Assembly (NCBI RefSeq): GCF_001005215.1
Contig: NZ_LBNQ01000033.1
Coordinates: 1-64,000, forward strand
Source of the DNA: Lampropedia cohaerens
Lineage (GTDB): Bacteria > Pseudomonadota > Gammaproteobacteria > Burkholderiales > Burkholderiaceae_C
Reading direction: 5' to 3'
DNA: 64,000 nt
This document shows, piece after piece, positions 35,814-45,533 of this stretch (its first letter is position 1; each line of letters begins with the position of its first letter). The notes under the pieces were generated by a model. That model did not search any database. It saw only the letters and a list, made by a program, of their open reading frames with translations, and was not told where the DNA came from. The translations under genes were made by a program, and so were the position numbers.

Positions 35814-36262
35814 CAGTAGGCCTCCACGCGCTCGCCTGGCATGGCGTACTGGATGCGCTGGTTGAGCGGGAAGACCGTCGTGTAGCCCGGCACCGGCACG
35901 GGGTCCGTGCCCGCCAGGTGCGGATACACGTACATGACGAGATCGGGATTGGGCAGACGCTGGAACTGGCGGTGGACCTCATTGCGCGCGGTGCGCGTGT
36001 AGCGCATCTGCTCGACGGGTGCGACCTGCACGTCGGCGTCGGTCAGGGGCCGACGCAGGCTCTGGCGCGCATCGAGCAGCTGGCGGCCGGCGTTCCGTCC
36101 GGCTGCGCCACCGCCGTCGCCGGCCTCCTGCTGCCAGATGTCCATCATCGTGCGGTCACCGTGGGTCAGCAGCTTTTCCTTGCTGGTGGCGCAGCCGCCA
36201 AGCACCGCGACGGCGAGGGCCAGTGCCAGGCCACGGGCCAGGTTAGTCAAGTTCGAGTGCAT
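35813..36262 (-). CDS. TraV-like lipoprotein, TIGR03751 family
   Basis: This 149-residue protein has a lipobox (AVAVLGGC, lipidated Cys24). The C-terminal half contains PDLVMYVYPHLAGTDPVPVPGY typical of the family. By position between the TraB-like and TraC genes it is the TraV counterpart, the outer-membrane lipoprotein of the secretion core. It overlaps the end of the preceding gene by 20 bases. Confidence 0.88.
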   Translation of the reverse strand: MHSNLTNLARGLALALAVAVLGGCATSKEKLLTHGDRTMMDIWQQEAGDGGGAAGRNAGRQLLDARQSLRRPLTDADVQVAPVEQMRYTRTARNEVHRQFQRLPNPDLVMYVYPHLAGTDPVPVPGYTTVFPLNQRIQYAMPGERVEAY

Positions 36263-37661
36263 GGCTTTCTCCTGCGCGGTGATCGACCTTGCGGCCTTCG
36301 GGATCGAAGTCGATGGCGAGCGGCTTTTCGAGGTGGACGGCAACCTTGGCGCCGGGCTGGACATAGACGGCGGCGAACGCCTGGCCGTACAACTTGTTGA
36401 CCCAGGCCGACATGTCCCGCACGCCGCCCGCCAGAATCTGGCCGACCGCTTCCTGGCCGGTGATGCCCACGGTGCCGATGGAGCCGTCCGAGCCGACATA
36501 GGACATGCGGCCGCTGTCGCTCTCGATGAGTGAGGCCACACCGGCGCCGGCCGCGGTGATCAGGGCCTGCGAGCCGAGGTATTGCTGGGCGTTGCTGCGC
36601 CGCTCGCCGCTGACGCAAGGAATGCCGTGGGGATCGCTGATCCAGCCCAAGCCATCGCGCTGTTGGTTGTTCTGCTGGTTGCCCTCGCGGTCTTCGGGGA
36701 TCGTGCGAATCGTGCCGTCGTGGAAGACGAACGTGATGCTGCGCACCTGGCCGCGCACGCACGAGAGCGTCCAGTCGCCCGAAGCGGTGCCGCTGAACAC
36801 GGCGCCGGCCACGTCGGGAATGTCGATGCCATTGGCGGTCAGGTTGTCCGGCCCGACCAGAACTTTGAACGGATAGGGATCGTTGACCGTGCCGTCGATC
36901 GGCACGCGGCCGATCAGCGCTGTCATGGCGACCGAACCCATGAGCGTGGAGTTGGTCGGCACGGTGTAGACCGGCTTGGCACTCTTGACCCCGGCGGCGC
37001 GGGCGCCCGCGTTGGCCACGGTTTCCGCAGTGGTTTCGAGCGTGCTCTGCGCCGGGCCGAAGCTCGTGGGGAAGCTCATGCCGCCGCTCGCGCCACGCCC
37101 CCCGTTGCGCCCCTCGGCGGGCTTTGCGTCGTCCGGCTCGACCCACCGCACGCCGCCCTCCATGCCTGCCTCGTCGCCGCCCTGCAGCCCCAGGCCCACG
37201 GGCAGGTCCGCATGGCCGCCGCCGCGCCCGCCGATGCTGTCCAGACGCCGCTGCAGGTCGGCGAGCAGCCCTTCGGTCTGCTGGCGCGCGCTGGCCGCCT
37301 GCTCTTGGTCGCGGCGCAGGTTGGACCGCTCGGATTCGAGCGCCGAGTTGATGCGCTGGTCGATGGAGTTCTCGCGCTGGCGCAGTCGCTGGTTCTCTTC
37401 ACGCTGCGACTTGTTGTCCGAGAGCGCGGTCTGAAGCTCGGTGCGCAACTGCTTCACTTGGGCAACGAGCGTCGCCACGGTGTCGCGCGGGGTGTCGCCT
37501 TCGATGCCCAGCGCCTTCATTTCATCGGGCGTGAGCTGGGCGCCGTTGTCCGCCGCGGGTGGCGCCGTGCTGCCTCCACCCGAGAACAGCCGGATACCGA
37601 CGAACAGCACCAGGATGGCAACAGGGATCATCAGCCACTTGAGCAGGCCGTTACTGCGCAT
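36243..37661 (-). CDS. TraB-like ICE protein, TIGR03752 family
   Basis: This 472-residue protein has an N-terminal membrane segment (about 9-26), a long coiled coil (about 65-140) and a C-terminal TraB/VirB10-like domain (SVAMTALIGRVPIDGTVNDP, IPDVAGAVFSGTASGDWTLS). It should span the periplasm as the VirB10 part of the type IV secretion core. It overlaps both neighbours. Confidence 0.9.
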   Translation of the reverse strand: MRSNGLLKWLMIPVAILVLFVGIRLFSGGGSTAPPAADNGAQLTPDEMKALGIEGDTPRDTVATLVAQVKQLRTELQTALSDNKSQREENQRLRQRENSIDQRINSALESERSNLRRDQEQAASARQQTEGLLADLQRRLDSIGGRGGGHADLPVGLGLQGGDEAGMEGGVRWVEPDDAKPAEGRNGGRGASGGMSFPTSFGPAQSTLETTAETVANAGARAAGVKSAKPVYTVPTNSTLMGSVAMTALIGRVPIDGTVNDPYPFKVLVGPDNLTANGIDIPDVAGAVFSGTASGDWTLSCVRGQVRSITFVFHDGTIRTIPEDREGNQQNNQQRDGLGWISDPHGIPCVSGERRSNAQQYLGSQALITAAGAGVASLIESDSGRMSYVGSDGSIGTVGITGQEAVGQILAGGVRDMSAWVNKLYGQAFAAVYVQPGAKVAVHLEKPLAIDFDPEGRKVDHRAGESHALELD

Positions 37662-38562
37662 GGCGGGCCTCCTTGGTGTTCTCGTCGCCGTCCGGCTGCG
37701 GCAGATGCACGGCCGGGTCGAAGCGGTGAATCGCCGGCAGCAGCGACTGCGCGAGACCGCGGCCGCGCGTGACCAGGTACAGGACGGTCGTGTCCTCGGG
37801 CGTGCCGCGCGGGCCCAGCGCCTCGTGCTGGAAGGTGGCGGTGAGGAAATCGCCTTGCAGCACGCGCGGGTCGAGCGTGATCCAGCCGCCGCTGCCGTTG
37901 GTTAGGCGCACGGCAGTGACCCACTGGTCCTCCAGGCGCCACGACGCGAGTGCGACCGCGCGCACGGGCAGCGTTGGCATCAGTGTGTCCAGGTCGAGGT
38001 CGCGGGGCAGGTTGACCCGCATGACGCCCGGAAGCGGCTCGACGGTGCGCAGCGGTGCGTAGAGGTTCTGCGCGGCGAAGCGCGTCAGCACGACAGGGAC
38101 CGGAGTTTCGCGCCGCGCGGTCCGCGCACCTGCTTGGCCCTGGGCGCGTGCCGGGGCCTCGGCACTGTCGGCCTGCTCGCCATAGCGTCCCGGTGCGCTG
38201 TCACCCTCGACGATGCGCACCGGCTCCAGCTCGGCTTCCCCGTCCTTGGGTGGTTCGGCTGCGATGTCCAGCAGGATCAGCGCGCCCGTGTCGGCGTCCT
38301 GCAGTTGCAACCGCGTGGGCTCGATCGGCTCGCTGGCGCGCAGGTACACCGCGCCCCCCGCACTCTGCACGCGCAGGCGTTCGCCCACGCCCGCGGGCAC
38401 GCCCACGCGCACGTTGCGGTCGATGAACACGATGCGTTCCTGACCGACCTTCAGCGGCACTGCCAGTGGCATGCGTTCCCAGCGCAGGATTTCCACTGCA
38501 TGGGCGACGGGTGCCGCGGCCACGGCCAGTAGCCCCAGCAGCGCGAGTACAGGGTGCTTCAT
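37651..38562 (-). CDS. TraK-like ICE protein, TIGR03749 family
   Basis: This 303-residue secreted protein has a signal peptide (ending near VAHAVE), an N-terminal beta-rich domain (RWERMPLAVPLKVGQERIVF) and a C-terminal domain with GSGGWITLDPRVLQGDFLTA. It corresponds by position to F TraK, the VirB9-like core component. It overlaps both neighbours, so translation is coupled. Confidence 0.88.
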   Translation of the reverse strand: MKHPVLALLGLLAVAAAPVAHAVEILRWERMPLAVPLKVGQERIVFIDRNVRVGVPAGVGERLRVQSAGGAVYLRASEPIEPTRLQLQDADTGALILLDIAAEPPKDGEAELEPVRIVEGDSAPGRYGEQADSAEAPARAQGQAGARTARRETPVPVVLTRFAAQNLYAPLRTVEPLPGVMRVNLPRDLDLDTLMPTLPVRAVALASWRLEDQWVTAVRLTNGSGGWITLDPRVLQGDFLTATFQHEALGPRGTPEDTTVLYLVTRGRGLAQSLLPAIHRFDPAVHLPQPDGDENTKEARHAQ

Positions 38563-39251
38563 GGGGTGTTTCCTCCTTGAGGCGCTTGCGGAGACAGGCC
38601 ACTCGGCGCCGGGCGCGTCGGCTCCGGTGCACTGATGCGCTGGGGCGCGCCGTCGTAGCAGTCCAGCGCCAGGCCGAACGGGTTACGGGCGGGATCGACG
38701 TCCACCCGCGTGACCTTGATCGGATAGCGCACCAGGGCGCGCTTGACCTGCTCGGCGCCGTAGTACTCGTCCGCCGTGATGTCCAGCGTCACCACCCAGT
38801 CGCGATCGGACACGGTGCGCACGCGCGCCGTGGGGTCGTCGCCATAGCCGCGGCCGGGAATCTCGTAGATGCCGCGCACGCGCTGACGCAGCTCGCCCGT
38901 GGAGCGGCGGTAGTCATAGTCCGCCCGCAGGAAGGCCTGGCAGGACGGGGTGAGGTACGGCGAGAGCGTGTGGAGGTTGCGCGAGTAGTCTTCCTCGCCA
39001 TTGGTTGGCCAGCGGTTCAGCGTCTGGAACACGTAGAACGTGAACGCATAGACCGATTCGGGCGGCACTTCCCACCACTTGCGGGTACTGCCAGAGCGCA
39101 GGTCGGGCGGGACGTGGATGGTCAGGTCGCGCGGCGCGCTCCACCAGCCGCCGCCCATGACCAGGGCGACGACGACCAGCGCGCCCGCGGCCAGCCGCAA
39201 GGTCTTGATGTGCGCCTGCAGGTGGGTGATCTCGTTTTTGAAGCGGCTCAT
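38559..39251 (-). CDS. TraE-like ICE protein, TIGR03746 family
   Basis: This 230-residue protein has one N-terminal membrane segment (about 20-37) and a periplasmic domain of the TraE/VirB8 kind (VYAFTFYVFQTLNRWPTNGE, LTPSCQAFLRADYDYR). The start at 39251 overlaps the previous stop as ATGA. Confidence 0.88.
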   Translation of the reverse strand: MSRFKNEITHLQAHIKTLRLAAGALVVVALVMGGGWWSAPRDLTIHVPPDLRSGSTRKWWEVPPESVYAFTFYVFQTLNRWPTNGEEDYSRNLHTLSPYLTPSCQAFLRADYDYRRSTGELRQRVRGIYEIPGRGYGDDPTARVRTVSDRDWVVTLDITADEYYGAEQVKRALVRYPIKVTRVDVDPARNPFGLALDCYDGAPQRISAPEPTRPAPSGLSPQAPQGGNTP

Positions 39252-39646
39252 CGCATGCTCCTGCGGGTGGACCAGAAGCCCGAGCGCGAGATCAGCACAT
39301 GGCCACCCACCCAGCCGGCCATCAGCGGATGGCGCGTGGCGATGCGCCATTGCAGTTGCCGATACAGCCAGGTGTCGGGACGCCCACGCTTGAGGCGGCG
39401 CAGGATGCCGCCGCCGATGAAGACGCCGAGCGCCACGCCCAGGACGACGAAGGTCGGCGCCAGCGCGATCGTGCGGAACACCCAGGACAGCGGCGCGCCG
39501 ACCAGCAGGCCGGCGGCACCGGACAGGCCGCAGCAAATCCAGAGTTCGTCAGCGGTGAGGCCGCGCACCACAACGGGATGGCGGTTGAGCCGGTGCGGAA
39601 GGAAGGTGACCGTTCCGTCCGCACGGACGTGCTGCTGCTCGGACAT
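39248..39646 (-). CDS. TraL-like ICE protein, TIGR03750 family
   Basis: This 132-residue membrane protein has two hydrophobic segments (about 36-56 and 64-82) and the family motif FLPHRLNRHPVVVRGLTADE. It matches F TraL / VirB3 by size and gene order. The start at 39646 gives the normal family length. Confidence 0.87.
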   Translation of the reverse strand: MSEQQHVRADGTVTFLPHRLNRHPVVVRGLTADELWICCGLSGAAGLLVGAPLSWVFRTIALAPTFVVLGVALGVFIGGGILRRLKRGRPDTWLYRQLQWRIATRHPLMAGWVGGHVLISRSGFWSTRRSMR

Positions 39647-39657
39647 ACCGGCCTCGC

Positions 39658-40017
39658 TTACAGGATGCCGGTGGCTTCGGTGAGCAGCCAGATGCCGATC
39701 ACAAGCAGCACGGCGCCGATAGCGACCGTGAGGCCGAACTGGCCCCACGTCTTGCGGCCGGTGTGGATCTCCGCGTAGGTCCCGTAGGCGTGGTAGCAGA
39801 CGCCGATGAACATCGACGCCACCACCAGCAGGGCCACGAGCATGATGATGTCGTAGCCGTAGTTGCGGATCGTCTCCATGATGCCGTTGCCGGTGCCGCG
39901 CGTGGGGTTCTCCAATTGCGGCAGACCTTGCGCGAACGACAGCGCCGGCAGCGCGGCGGCGCCCAGGGCCACGGCGGCGCGCTGGGCAAAACGGGAAGTG
40001 AGGTTGCGGTTGTGCAT
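39658..40017 (-). CDS. Small ICE membrane protein, TIGR03745 family (pilin-like)
   Basis: This 119-residue protein has a signal sequence (cleavage near LSFAQ) and two hydrophobic segments (about 56-76 and 94-114), the layout of conjugative pilins such as TraA and VirB2. It heads the L-E-K-B-V-C-like order, as TraA does in F. A pilin role is inferred. Confidence 0.82.
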   Translation of the reverse strand: MHNRNLTSRFAQRAAVALGAAALPALSFAQGLPQLENPTRGTGNGIMETIRNYGYDIIMLVALLVVASMFIGVCYHAYGTYAEIHTGRKTWGQFGLTVAIGAVLLVIGIWLLTEATGIL

Positions 40018-40033
40018 GGTCGGGCCTTTCAGG

Positions 40034-40267
40034 TCAGGACAGAAGGAAGAAACTCAGGACGAGGTACATCGCGACGAAGCGGATGCAGACGCCGAGGAAC
40101 TGGCGCTGGTTGAGGCGGCTCTCGGACCACCCCACGTAGGCCGTTCGGATGGCCCAGACGCCCCACACGAGCAGGACCGCGAACACGACGCCGACCAGAA
40201 CGGTCGCCATCGCGGAAGGCGCGATACCGCTGTTGGCTTGAAATGCCGAGACCTGGGCGCCGTTCAT
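40034..40267 (-). CDS. Small ICE membrane protein, TIGR03758 family
   Basis: This 77-residue protein has two membrane segments (about 21-41 and 61-76). TIGR03758 proteins are found only in this class of ICE next to the TIGR03745 gene, and a second pilin-like or pilus-assembly role is possible. It overlaps the RAQPRD gene by 4 bases. Confidence 0.82.
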   Translation of the reverse strand: MNGAQVSAFQANSGIAPSAMATVLVGVVFAVLLVWGVWAIRTAYVGWSESRLNQRQFLGVCIRFVAMYLVLSFFLLS

Positions 40268-40647
40268 TGCTTGCCCTCCGCAGTCGTCGCCGGCAGCGGC
40301 TCGGTCGCCCGTTCGGTGCGGTATTCGCCGGCCAGTTCGGAGGGGGCGCGCGGTTGAGCGCGCGATGGCGTCAGGTGAAATTGGATGCCGGCGCGCACGC
40401 GCGCCAAGTCAGCCTGGAGCCGCGGGTAATCGAAGTGGTAGCGCTCGCCCGGTGTGATGGGGGTATGCGCGGCGCTGTCCGCGACGGTGCGTTCCAGCGC
40501 GTCGAGCTGGCGCAGCGCGGCGACCAACTCCTGGCGCTGCGCCGGGGACTCGGCCAAGGCCATCGGGGACCGGCCCAGCACGAGGGCCGTCACGAGAAAA
40601 GTGGGCACGCCGCGATGCGCGGCGCGCAGCCAGATCGAAGCCAACAT
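40264..40647 (-). CDS. RAQPRD-family ICE protein (TIGR01690)
   Basis: This 127-residue secreted protein has a signal peptide, a helical region (QRQELVAALRQLDALERTVA) and the family-defining motif, here SRAQPRAPSELAGEYR (RAQPRA rather than RAQPRD). Function is unknown; it belongs to the conserved transfer operon. Confidence 0.85.
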   Translation of the reverse strand: MLASIWLRAAHRGVPTFLVTALVLGRSPMALAESPAQRQELVAALRQLDALERTVADSAAHTPITPGERYHFDYPRLQADLARVRAGIQFHLTPSRAQPRAPSELAGEYRTERATEPLPATTAEGKQ

Positions 40648-40745
40648 CGCGCCATTCCTGTGTGATCAGCAATGGGTTGATCGTGGAGATCAGGGCTGTT
40701 TCAGGCCGCAAACAATAGGAACCCGGAAGCGACCGGATTGATGGC

Positions 40746-41495
40746 CTAGAGGTACTTTTTGAAGCTGCCCGCGGTCAGACTCACGGCCAGTCCCAGCAAG
40801 GCTGCGCTGGGCAGCAGGATCAGCAGCGGATGCACCGAGATCGGCAGCGCGAGGTAGGTGATCCAGGGCAGCACGGCCAGCGGCATCAGGCTCGCTTTCG
40901 CGCGGTGGTAGATGAAGCCGGATTCCCGGCCCGCGCCGAACCGCCGCACGTCCCGCCGCACCAGGCCGTCGATCAGGCCGACGAATGCCGCAGTGAGGAT
41001 CAGCGGCAGCGTGAGCACCAGGACCAGCAGGCGCACGAGGAACGTGAGCGTCGTGAAGGCCGCGGCGATCAGGTAGCTCTCGGCCCAGACATAGGCCTGG
41101 CTGATGTAATAGCGGAAGTTGCGCGTCGGCTCGCGGCTGGGCGCACGGGCGCGCTCGGCGGTCTGGCTCATGCGCTCCAGCAACCCCGAGCGCACGAACA
41201 CCCACCCGTACCCGGTATCCACCAGCTCGTGCGCCGTGCGCCCGGGCTCCTGCACCACCACGCTGCGCGTGAAGTGGTTCGACAGGTGCCCGAGTTCGTA
41301 CTGCAGCATCTGCTGGGAGTGGCGCCAGCCCTGGTCCTTCCAGAACAGGTGCATGCCGACGCACTCCACCACGATCGAGAACAGCAGCGAACCGATCAGC
41401 ACCCCGAGCAGCCTGAACGGCAAGGTGATGGTGCCGACGATCAGCCCCTGGCGCTGGTTCTGCTCCCGCTGCGCGGTCGAGGCGGCATCCTTCAT
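40746..41495 (-). CDS. ICE membrane protein, TIGR03747 family
   Basis: This 249-residue protein has about four hydrophobic segments (about 24-44, 138-158, 160-180, 215-240) and ends in KKYL. It sits directly after traD in all ICEs of this class and overlaps it by ATGA. A role in the inner-membrane secretion machinery is likely. Confidence 0.87.
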   Translation of the reverse strand: MKDAASTAQREQNQRQGLIVGTITLPFRLLGVLIGSLLFSIVVECVGMHLFWKDQGWRHSQQMLQYELGHLSNHFTRSVVVQEPGRTAHELVDTGYGWVFVRSGLLERMSQTAERARAPSREPTRNFRYYISQAYVWAESYLIAAAFTTLTFLVRLLVLVLTLPLILTAAFVGLIDGLVRRDVRRFGAGRESGFIYHRAKASLMPLAVLPWITYLALPISVHPLLILLPSAALLGLAVSLTAGSFKKYL

Positions 41496-43681
41496 GGTGC
41501 GGCCTCGCCGGTGCTGTCGTCGGCGCCGGTGGCCACCGCGTCAGGCTCGGCCGGAGCGGCGTCATCCAGCAGGTCGTCGGGCAAGGCAGCCTCCTGCAAG
41601 GCTGGGGAACTGGTGAACTCCCACCATTGCGTGGCCTCGCTGTAGCTCTGACGCATGTACCCAGCCAGTTGCTGCAAGTCCGCCGGCATCACTTCATCGG
41701 GGTCAGGCGCTGGCAGTGGCATCCGGGCCTTCCAGAGCTGACCACCCTGCAGCAGCGCGAAGCATTGGCCTTTGGGCAGGCCGACGACGTGGGATGGCTC
41801 GATCATCGGCACGCTCGACATGCTGATGCGGTCTTGCGTGTTGCTGGTGAAGTCCGTCGTCCCGCGGATGTCCGAGGCATCGGTCGCGCCGGAGACGATG
41901 GTGGTGGTATAGACCTCCACCTTGGGCAATTGACGGGTCAACAATTCCGCGGTGGCGGTTTCCCGAACCCGCAGCATGAACAGGTTGTTGAAGTTGCCGA
42001 TCACCTGGCCGGCCTTCGCGCGGTTGCCGATGCGGGCCTCGATGTCCGAGAGCGTCTGCGTATACGCGGTCACCTGCAGCCCGGCACCGCCGCCCTTGTT
42101 GATAAGGGGGATGAACTCGTCGCCCATCAGTTCGTTGAACTCGTCGGCATGGACGTTGATGGGAATGCGCGTGCCAGCCGAGGCACCCGGCAGGCCGTCG
42201 TCGATCCCGTGCTTGTAGATGTGCCCGGCTACCGACACCAGGTCGGAGAACATGGAGTTGCCGACCGCCGCGGCGACTTCAGCATCCGACAGCGCATCCA
42301 GGCCGACATAGACCACGGCGCGCTTCCTGATGACTTGCATCCAGTCGAAGATCGGGCGCGCGTCAGACAGGTCGGAGTAATTCGGCGCCAGGAGTTGGGC
42401 GATCTTGCCGCTGGTGAGCTTTTCCAGCAGCGGCAGCAGCGATGCAACGATCTTGTCGAAGTAGGTCTTGTCGTAGCGCACCGCCGAGCGCAGGCCATCG
42501 AGCACAGGGTCGTAGTTGCGCGCCTGGGAGAGGTATTGCTCCAGCGCCACCACACGCTTCTCGCGCCCGATCATGTTCCTTGGGATGTTCTTCTCGTTGA
42601 GCTTGGCCTCGATCTGGACGATCACCTCCCAGGTCTTGGGCTCGGTCTTGGCGAAGTAGTGTTGGGCGTACTCCATGAACAGCGCGTCGATGTTGATTAC
42701 GTGCCGCTGGATCAGCATGTAGTCCGGGCGCTGCCCCAGTTCCACCAATGCGCGCGCAATGATGTTGACGAAGCGCCATGCGAACTCGCGGAACGCTGCA
42801 CTGTTGCCCTCGCCGGAGAGTTGCCCGGCAATGCGCGTGGCGACTTCACTGATGCGTCCGAAGCGCCCCACCGCGTTGTAGCGTGCAGAGAACTCGGGCC
42901 AGCCGAGGTGAAAGACGTAGAACTCGCCCTCGCGACCCGCTCGCTTGGCTTCGACGTACATGCGTTTCAAGAGATCCGCGTCGCCCTTGGGGTCGATGAC
43001 GATCACGACCTCATGCTCACCGTCTGCATTCGTGCGACGGATGTCCTGGGTGACGAACAACTCGGCCAGCCGCGTCTTCCCCACGCGCGTGGTGCCCAGC
43101 ACCAGCGAATGGCCGACGCGCTCACTCAGTGGCAGGCTGACGTCGACCTCGTCGGGTTCGATGCCGTGCAATCGCGGCAGGCCGCCTACCGGTGGCAGTG
43201 GCCGCACGGGGTTGAATGACACATCCCAGCCCGTGAGCCGTACGAGGCGAGACAGTGGAAACGGTGCGAACTCCAGCCGCTCCTCCAGGCGTCGCGCCAG
43301 CCGGTATGCCGGTGTTGGCTCGACGTAGCGGCGAAATTCCGGCCGGTACGTCTGCATCAGCCTGTGGGTGTGCTTCTGTTCCCACAGGAAACCGCGCCCC
43401 ACGAACAGGCGCTGCTGGCTGACCGGCACGTCCCTGCTCGTCATCACGTAGCGCGGCAGGCGCCGGATGTTGCGGCGGTAGCGCAGGATCACCCGCGCAT
43501 CGCGGTAGCGGATCGCGCCATAGGCGCCGAACGCCAGTGCGGCACCGACGCCCATGGCTGGGCTCAGCGCGAGCGACCACGGGGCCACCAGGGACAGAAA
43601 CGCGGCGCCCGCACATGCCGCGACGGTGTATAGCTCCACCGCTGGGCGCAACAGGACTTCGACGGGCTGTTTCCCCGACAT
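41492..43681 (-). CDS. traD: Type IV coupling protein TraD (TIGR03743)
   Basis: This 729-residue protein has two N-terminal membrane segments (about 17-55), Walker A VLGTTRVGKTRLAELF (about 193-208), Walker B VVIVIDPKGD and the NVHADEFNELMGDE motif of VirD4/TraD ATPases. It links the TraI relaxosome to the secretion channel. Confidence 0.93.
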   Translation of the reverse strand: MSGKQPVEVLLRPAVELYTVAACAGAAFLSLVAPWSLALSPAMGVGAALAFGAYGAIRYRDARVILRYRRNIRRLPRYVMTSRDVPVSQQRLFVGRGFLWEQKHTHRLMQTYRPEFRRYVEPTPAYRLARRLEERLEFAPFPLSRLVRLTGWDVSFNPVRPLPPVGGLPRLHGIEPDEVDVSLPLSERVGHSLVLGTTRVGKTRLAELFVTQDIRRTNADGEHEVVIVIDPKGDADLLKRMYVEAKRAGREGEFYVFHLGWPEFSARYNAVGRFGRISEVATRIAGQLSGEGNSAAFREFAWRFVNIIARALVELGQRPDYMLIQRHVINIDALFMEYAQHYFAKTEPKTWEVIVQIEAKLNEKNIPRNMIGREKRVVALEQYLSQARNYDPVLDGLRSAVRYDKTYFDKIVASLLPLLEKLTSGKIAQLLAPNYSDLSDARPIFDWMQVIRKRAVVYVGLDALSDAEVAAAVGNSMFSDLVSVAGHIYKHGIDDGLPGASAGTRIPINVHADEFNELMGDEFIPLINKGGGAGLQVTAYTQTLSDIEARIGNRAKAGQVIGNFNNLFMLRVRETATAELLTRQLPKVEVYTTTIVSGATDASDIRGTTDFTSNTQDRISMSSVPMIEPSHVVGLPKGQCFALLQGGQLWKARMPLPAPDPDEVMPADLQQLAGYMRQSYSEATQWWEFTSSPALQEAALPDDLLDDAAPAEPDAVATGADDSTGEAAP

Positions 43682-43685
43682 GGCC

Positions 43686-44225
43686 TCATTGCTCGATGCC
43701 GGTCGCCGTGATCAGCGCCGGGTAGTGCCGCAGGCCCAGGCGTTCGGCCAGATCATCGCCGGCCACGGGGGCCATCGGCACGCCAGGCGCCAGTGCGCGC
43801 AACCGCGCCAAAGCCTGCGCGGTCTCGACATTGACCACCAGGCCGACCGCGCCGCGGTCGTGCAGCGACGCCGCGTGACGGCGCAGCCAGGCTTGCGAGG
43901 TCTCATCGTCGCCGATGACCACGAAAGGCCGCAGGCCCGGTGCCTCGATCACGCGCCGCGCGACGAAGCCGGGCATCAGCTTCGCGCTGCGTACCGGCAG
44001 CATCGCTGCCTCGTCAGCGGGGGTGGCGGGAATCTGCGGCGTCGGAATGGGAGGCCGCAACGCGCTGTTGGCGCGTGGCTGCAGGTTAAGCGCTTCGTAG
44101 TACGGCAGCGCCGACGCGCCGCCGCGGTCCTCGACCACGATCAGCGGTTCGGCGGCATGCGCGACCAACGGCAGCGCCGCCAGCAGCGCGAGCAGGCCCC
44201 GCAGGGTCCAGAGCGGTTTCGTCAT
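43686..44225 (-). CDS. ICE protein, TIGR03765 family (PFL_4695)
   Basis: This 179-residue periplasmic protein has a signal peptide (ending near AHAAE) and the conserved start PLIVVEDRGGASALPYYEAL, then GLRPFVVIGDDETSQAWL and RHYPALITATGIEQ. Function is unknown; it is always between the transglycosylase gene and traD. Confidence 0.87.
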   Translation of the reverse strand: MTKPLWTLRGLLALLAALPLVAHAAEPLIVVEDRGGASALPYYEALNLQPRANSALRPPIPTPQIPATPADEAAMLPVRSAKLMPGFVARRVIEAPGLRPFVVIGDDETSQAWLRRHAASLHDRGAVGLVVNVETAQALARLRALAPGVPMAPVAGDDLAERLGLRHYPALITATGIEQ

Positions 44226-44812
44226 GGGGTCGACTCCTGACGCACGGCTCGCGCCGTGGCGATTGAGTGCGTGCCCTGCACGCGGGCGAGGTGTCGGGAT
44301 ACGCTGCGTCGATAGCGGGCGGCAGGCTCACCGCCCGCGGGCCGGTGGTAGCGGCCCATGGCCAGCAGCCAGTCTTCACCGGGGGTGTACTGCTCCTTGA
44401 GGATCTCGGCGGCGCTGGCGAGATTGCGGTACGGGTCCAACAAGTCGCAGGCATGGGTGTAGCGGTGCGGGTGGTAGCCCAGGTTGATCTGGCCCAGGCC
44501 CGCGTCGATGCGCGTGGGTGGCGTAGATCGCATCGCCTGCTGCAAACCGGCGCAGGCATCGGCACGGGTGGCGAAGCGCCGCGACTGGCCGGCGACATTC
44601 AGGGTCCACGGCCATGGGACGATGCGTCCATTGCGTCGCATGCCGCTCTCCTGCAAGGCCACGGCGTAGAGCACCGTCGAGGGAATGCCCGCGCGCTGTG
44701 CGGCAAGCTGGTAGGCCGGTGGCGGAACCTCCTGGGCATGGGCGGCGCAGGCGAACAGGCCCGCAGTGAGCGCCAGTGCGCGCAGCAGCGCCGTTACGGC
44801 TGGCGTTGCCAT
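44222..44812 (-). CDS. Lytic transglycosylase (VirB1-like)
   Basis: This 196-residue secreted protein has an SLT domain: AVALQESGMRR with catalytic Glu55, then GLGQINLGYH and YRNLASAAEILKEQY. It opens the peptidoglycan for the conjugation machinery. The start at 44812 gives a proper signal peptide. Overlaps both neighbours. Confidence 0.9.
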   Translation of the reverse strand: MATPAVTALLRALALTAGLFACAAHAQEVPPPAYQLAAQRAGIPSTVLYAVALQESGMRRNGRIVPWPWTLNVAGQSRRFATRADACAGLQQAMRSTPPTRIDAGLGQINLGYHPHRYTHACDLLDPYRNLASAAEILKEQYTPGEDWLLAMGRYHRPAGGEPAARYRRSVSRHLARVQGTHSIATARAVRQESTP

Positions 44813-45519
44813 TGGCCGTTCACTTCGCGCACAACCGCAGGCAAATCGCCGGGCAGGCTCAGCGACAGCCAGCGGCCGCCGTCGTGGTTGAGCGTGATGC
44901 CGCCGCTGCGCACCCGGGCCGGGTCGATCTGGGCGCGCTTGGCCCAGTCGCGGATGCGCGCATCGTCCTGGCGGCTGCCGACCATGTAAAGGTCGAACTC
45001 GGCACCCGAGGATTGCAGGCGTTGGACGAGTTGCCCGCAAGCCGCGCAGCCGTCCTTGATGAACACTGCCGTGCGACCGCTGCCCCGCGCAGCGGCGGCG
45101 CCTGGCCTCTCGTCAGACAGGTTCACCCGCTGCATGCCGGGGTTCAGGCGCTGCCAGGCCTCGTCGTAGGCGCGCTGGTACGCGAGCAGCTTCTCCACGC
45201 GGCGCGCTTCGACTTGCACCTGCAGCTCTGCGTAGCGCCGCCGTTCTTCGTCGGTGCGCGCCTCGATGCCCAGGGCGGACAGCGGGTCCAGATTTGGCGA
45301 GTAGATGCCCAGCGGCCCATCCATCAAGTCGCGATAGCGCGCCCATTCCTGCGGTTGCAGGCCCCATTCGCCTGCCACCCGGTCGTCCAGGATGCGGGCG
45401 GCCAGCGGGCGCTCCTGGCTCTGCGCATTGCGGGCGGGGGTCGTGGCGGGCTGCTGCGCCCAGGCGGGCAACTGCATGGAGCCCAGCAGGAACGCGTACA
45501 GGATGATCGACGGCTTCAT
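44794..45519 (-). CDS. ICE protein, TIGR03759 family, thioredoxin-like
   Basis: This 241-residue secreted protein has a signal peptide (ending near PAWAQ), a helical N-terminal part (EWGLQPQEWARYRDLMDG) and a C-terminal thioredoxin-like part with CxxC (FIKDGCAACGQLVQRL). It is a conserved ICE protein that may act on disulfides in the periplasm (inference). Confidence 0.87.
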   Translation of the reverse strand: MKPSIILYAFLLGSMQLPAWAQQPATTPARNAQSQERPLAARILDDRVAGEWGLQPQEWARYRDLMDGPLGIYSPNLDPLSALGIEARTDEERRRYAELQVQVEARRVEKLLAYQRAYDEAWQRLNPGMQRVNLSDERPGAAAARGSGRTAVFIKDGCAACGQLVQRLQSSGAEFDLYMVGSRQDDARIRDWAKRAQIDPARVRSGGITLNHDGGRWLSLSLPGDLPAVVREVNGQWQRQP

Positions 45520-45533
45520 GTGGTGGGCTCCGG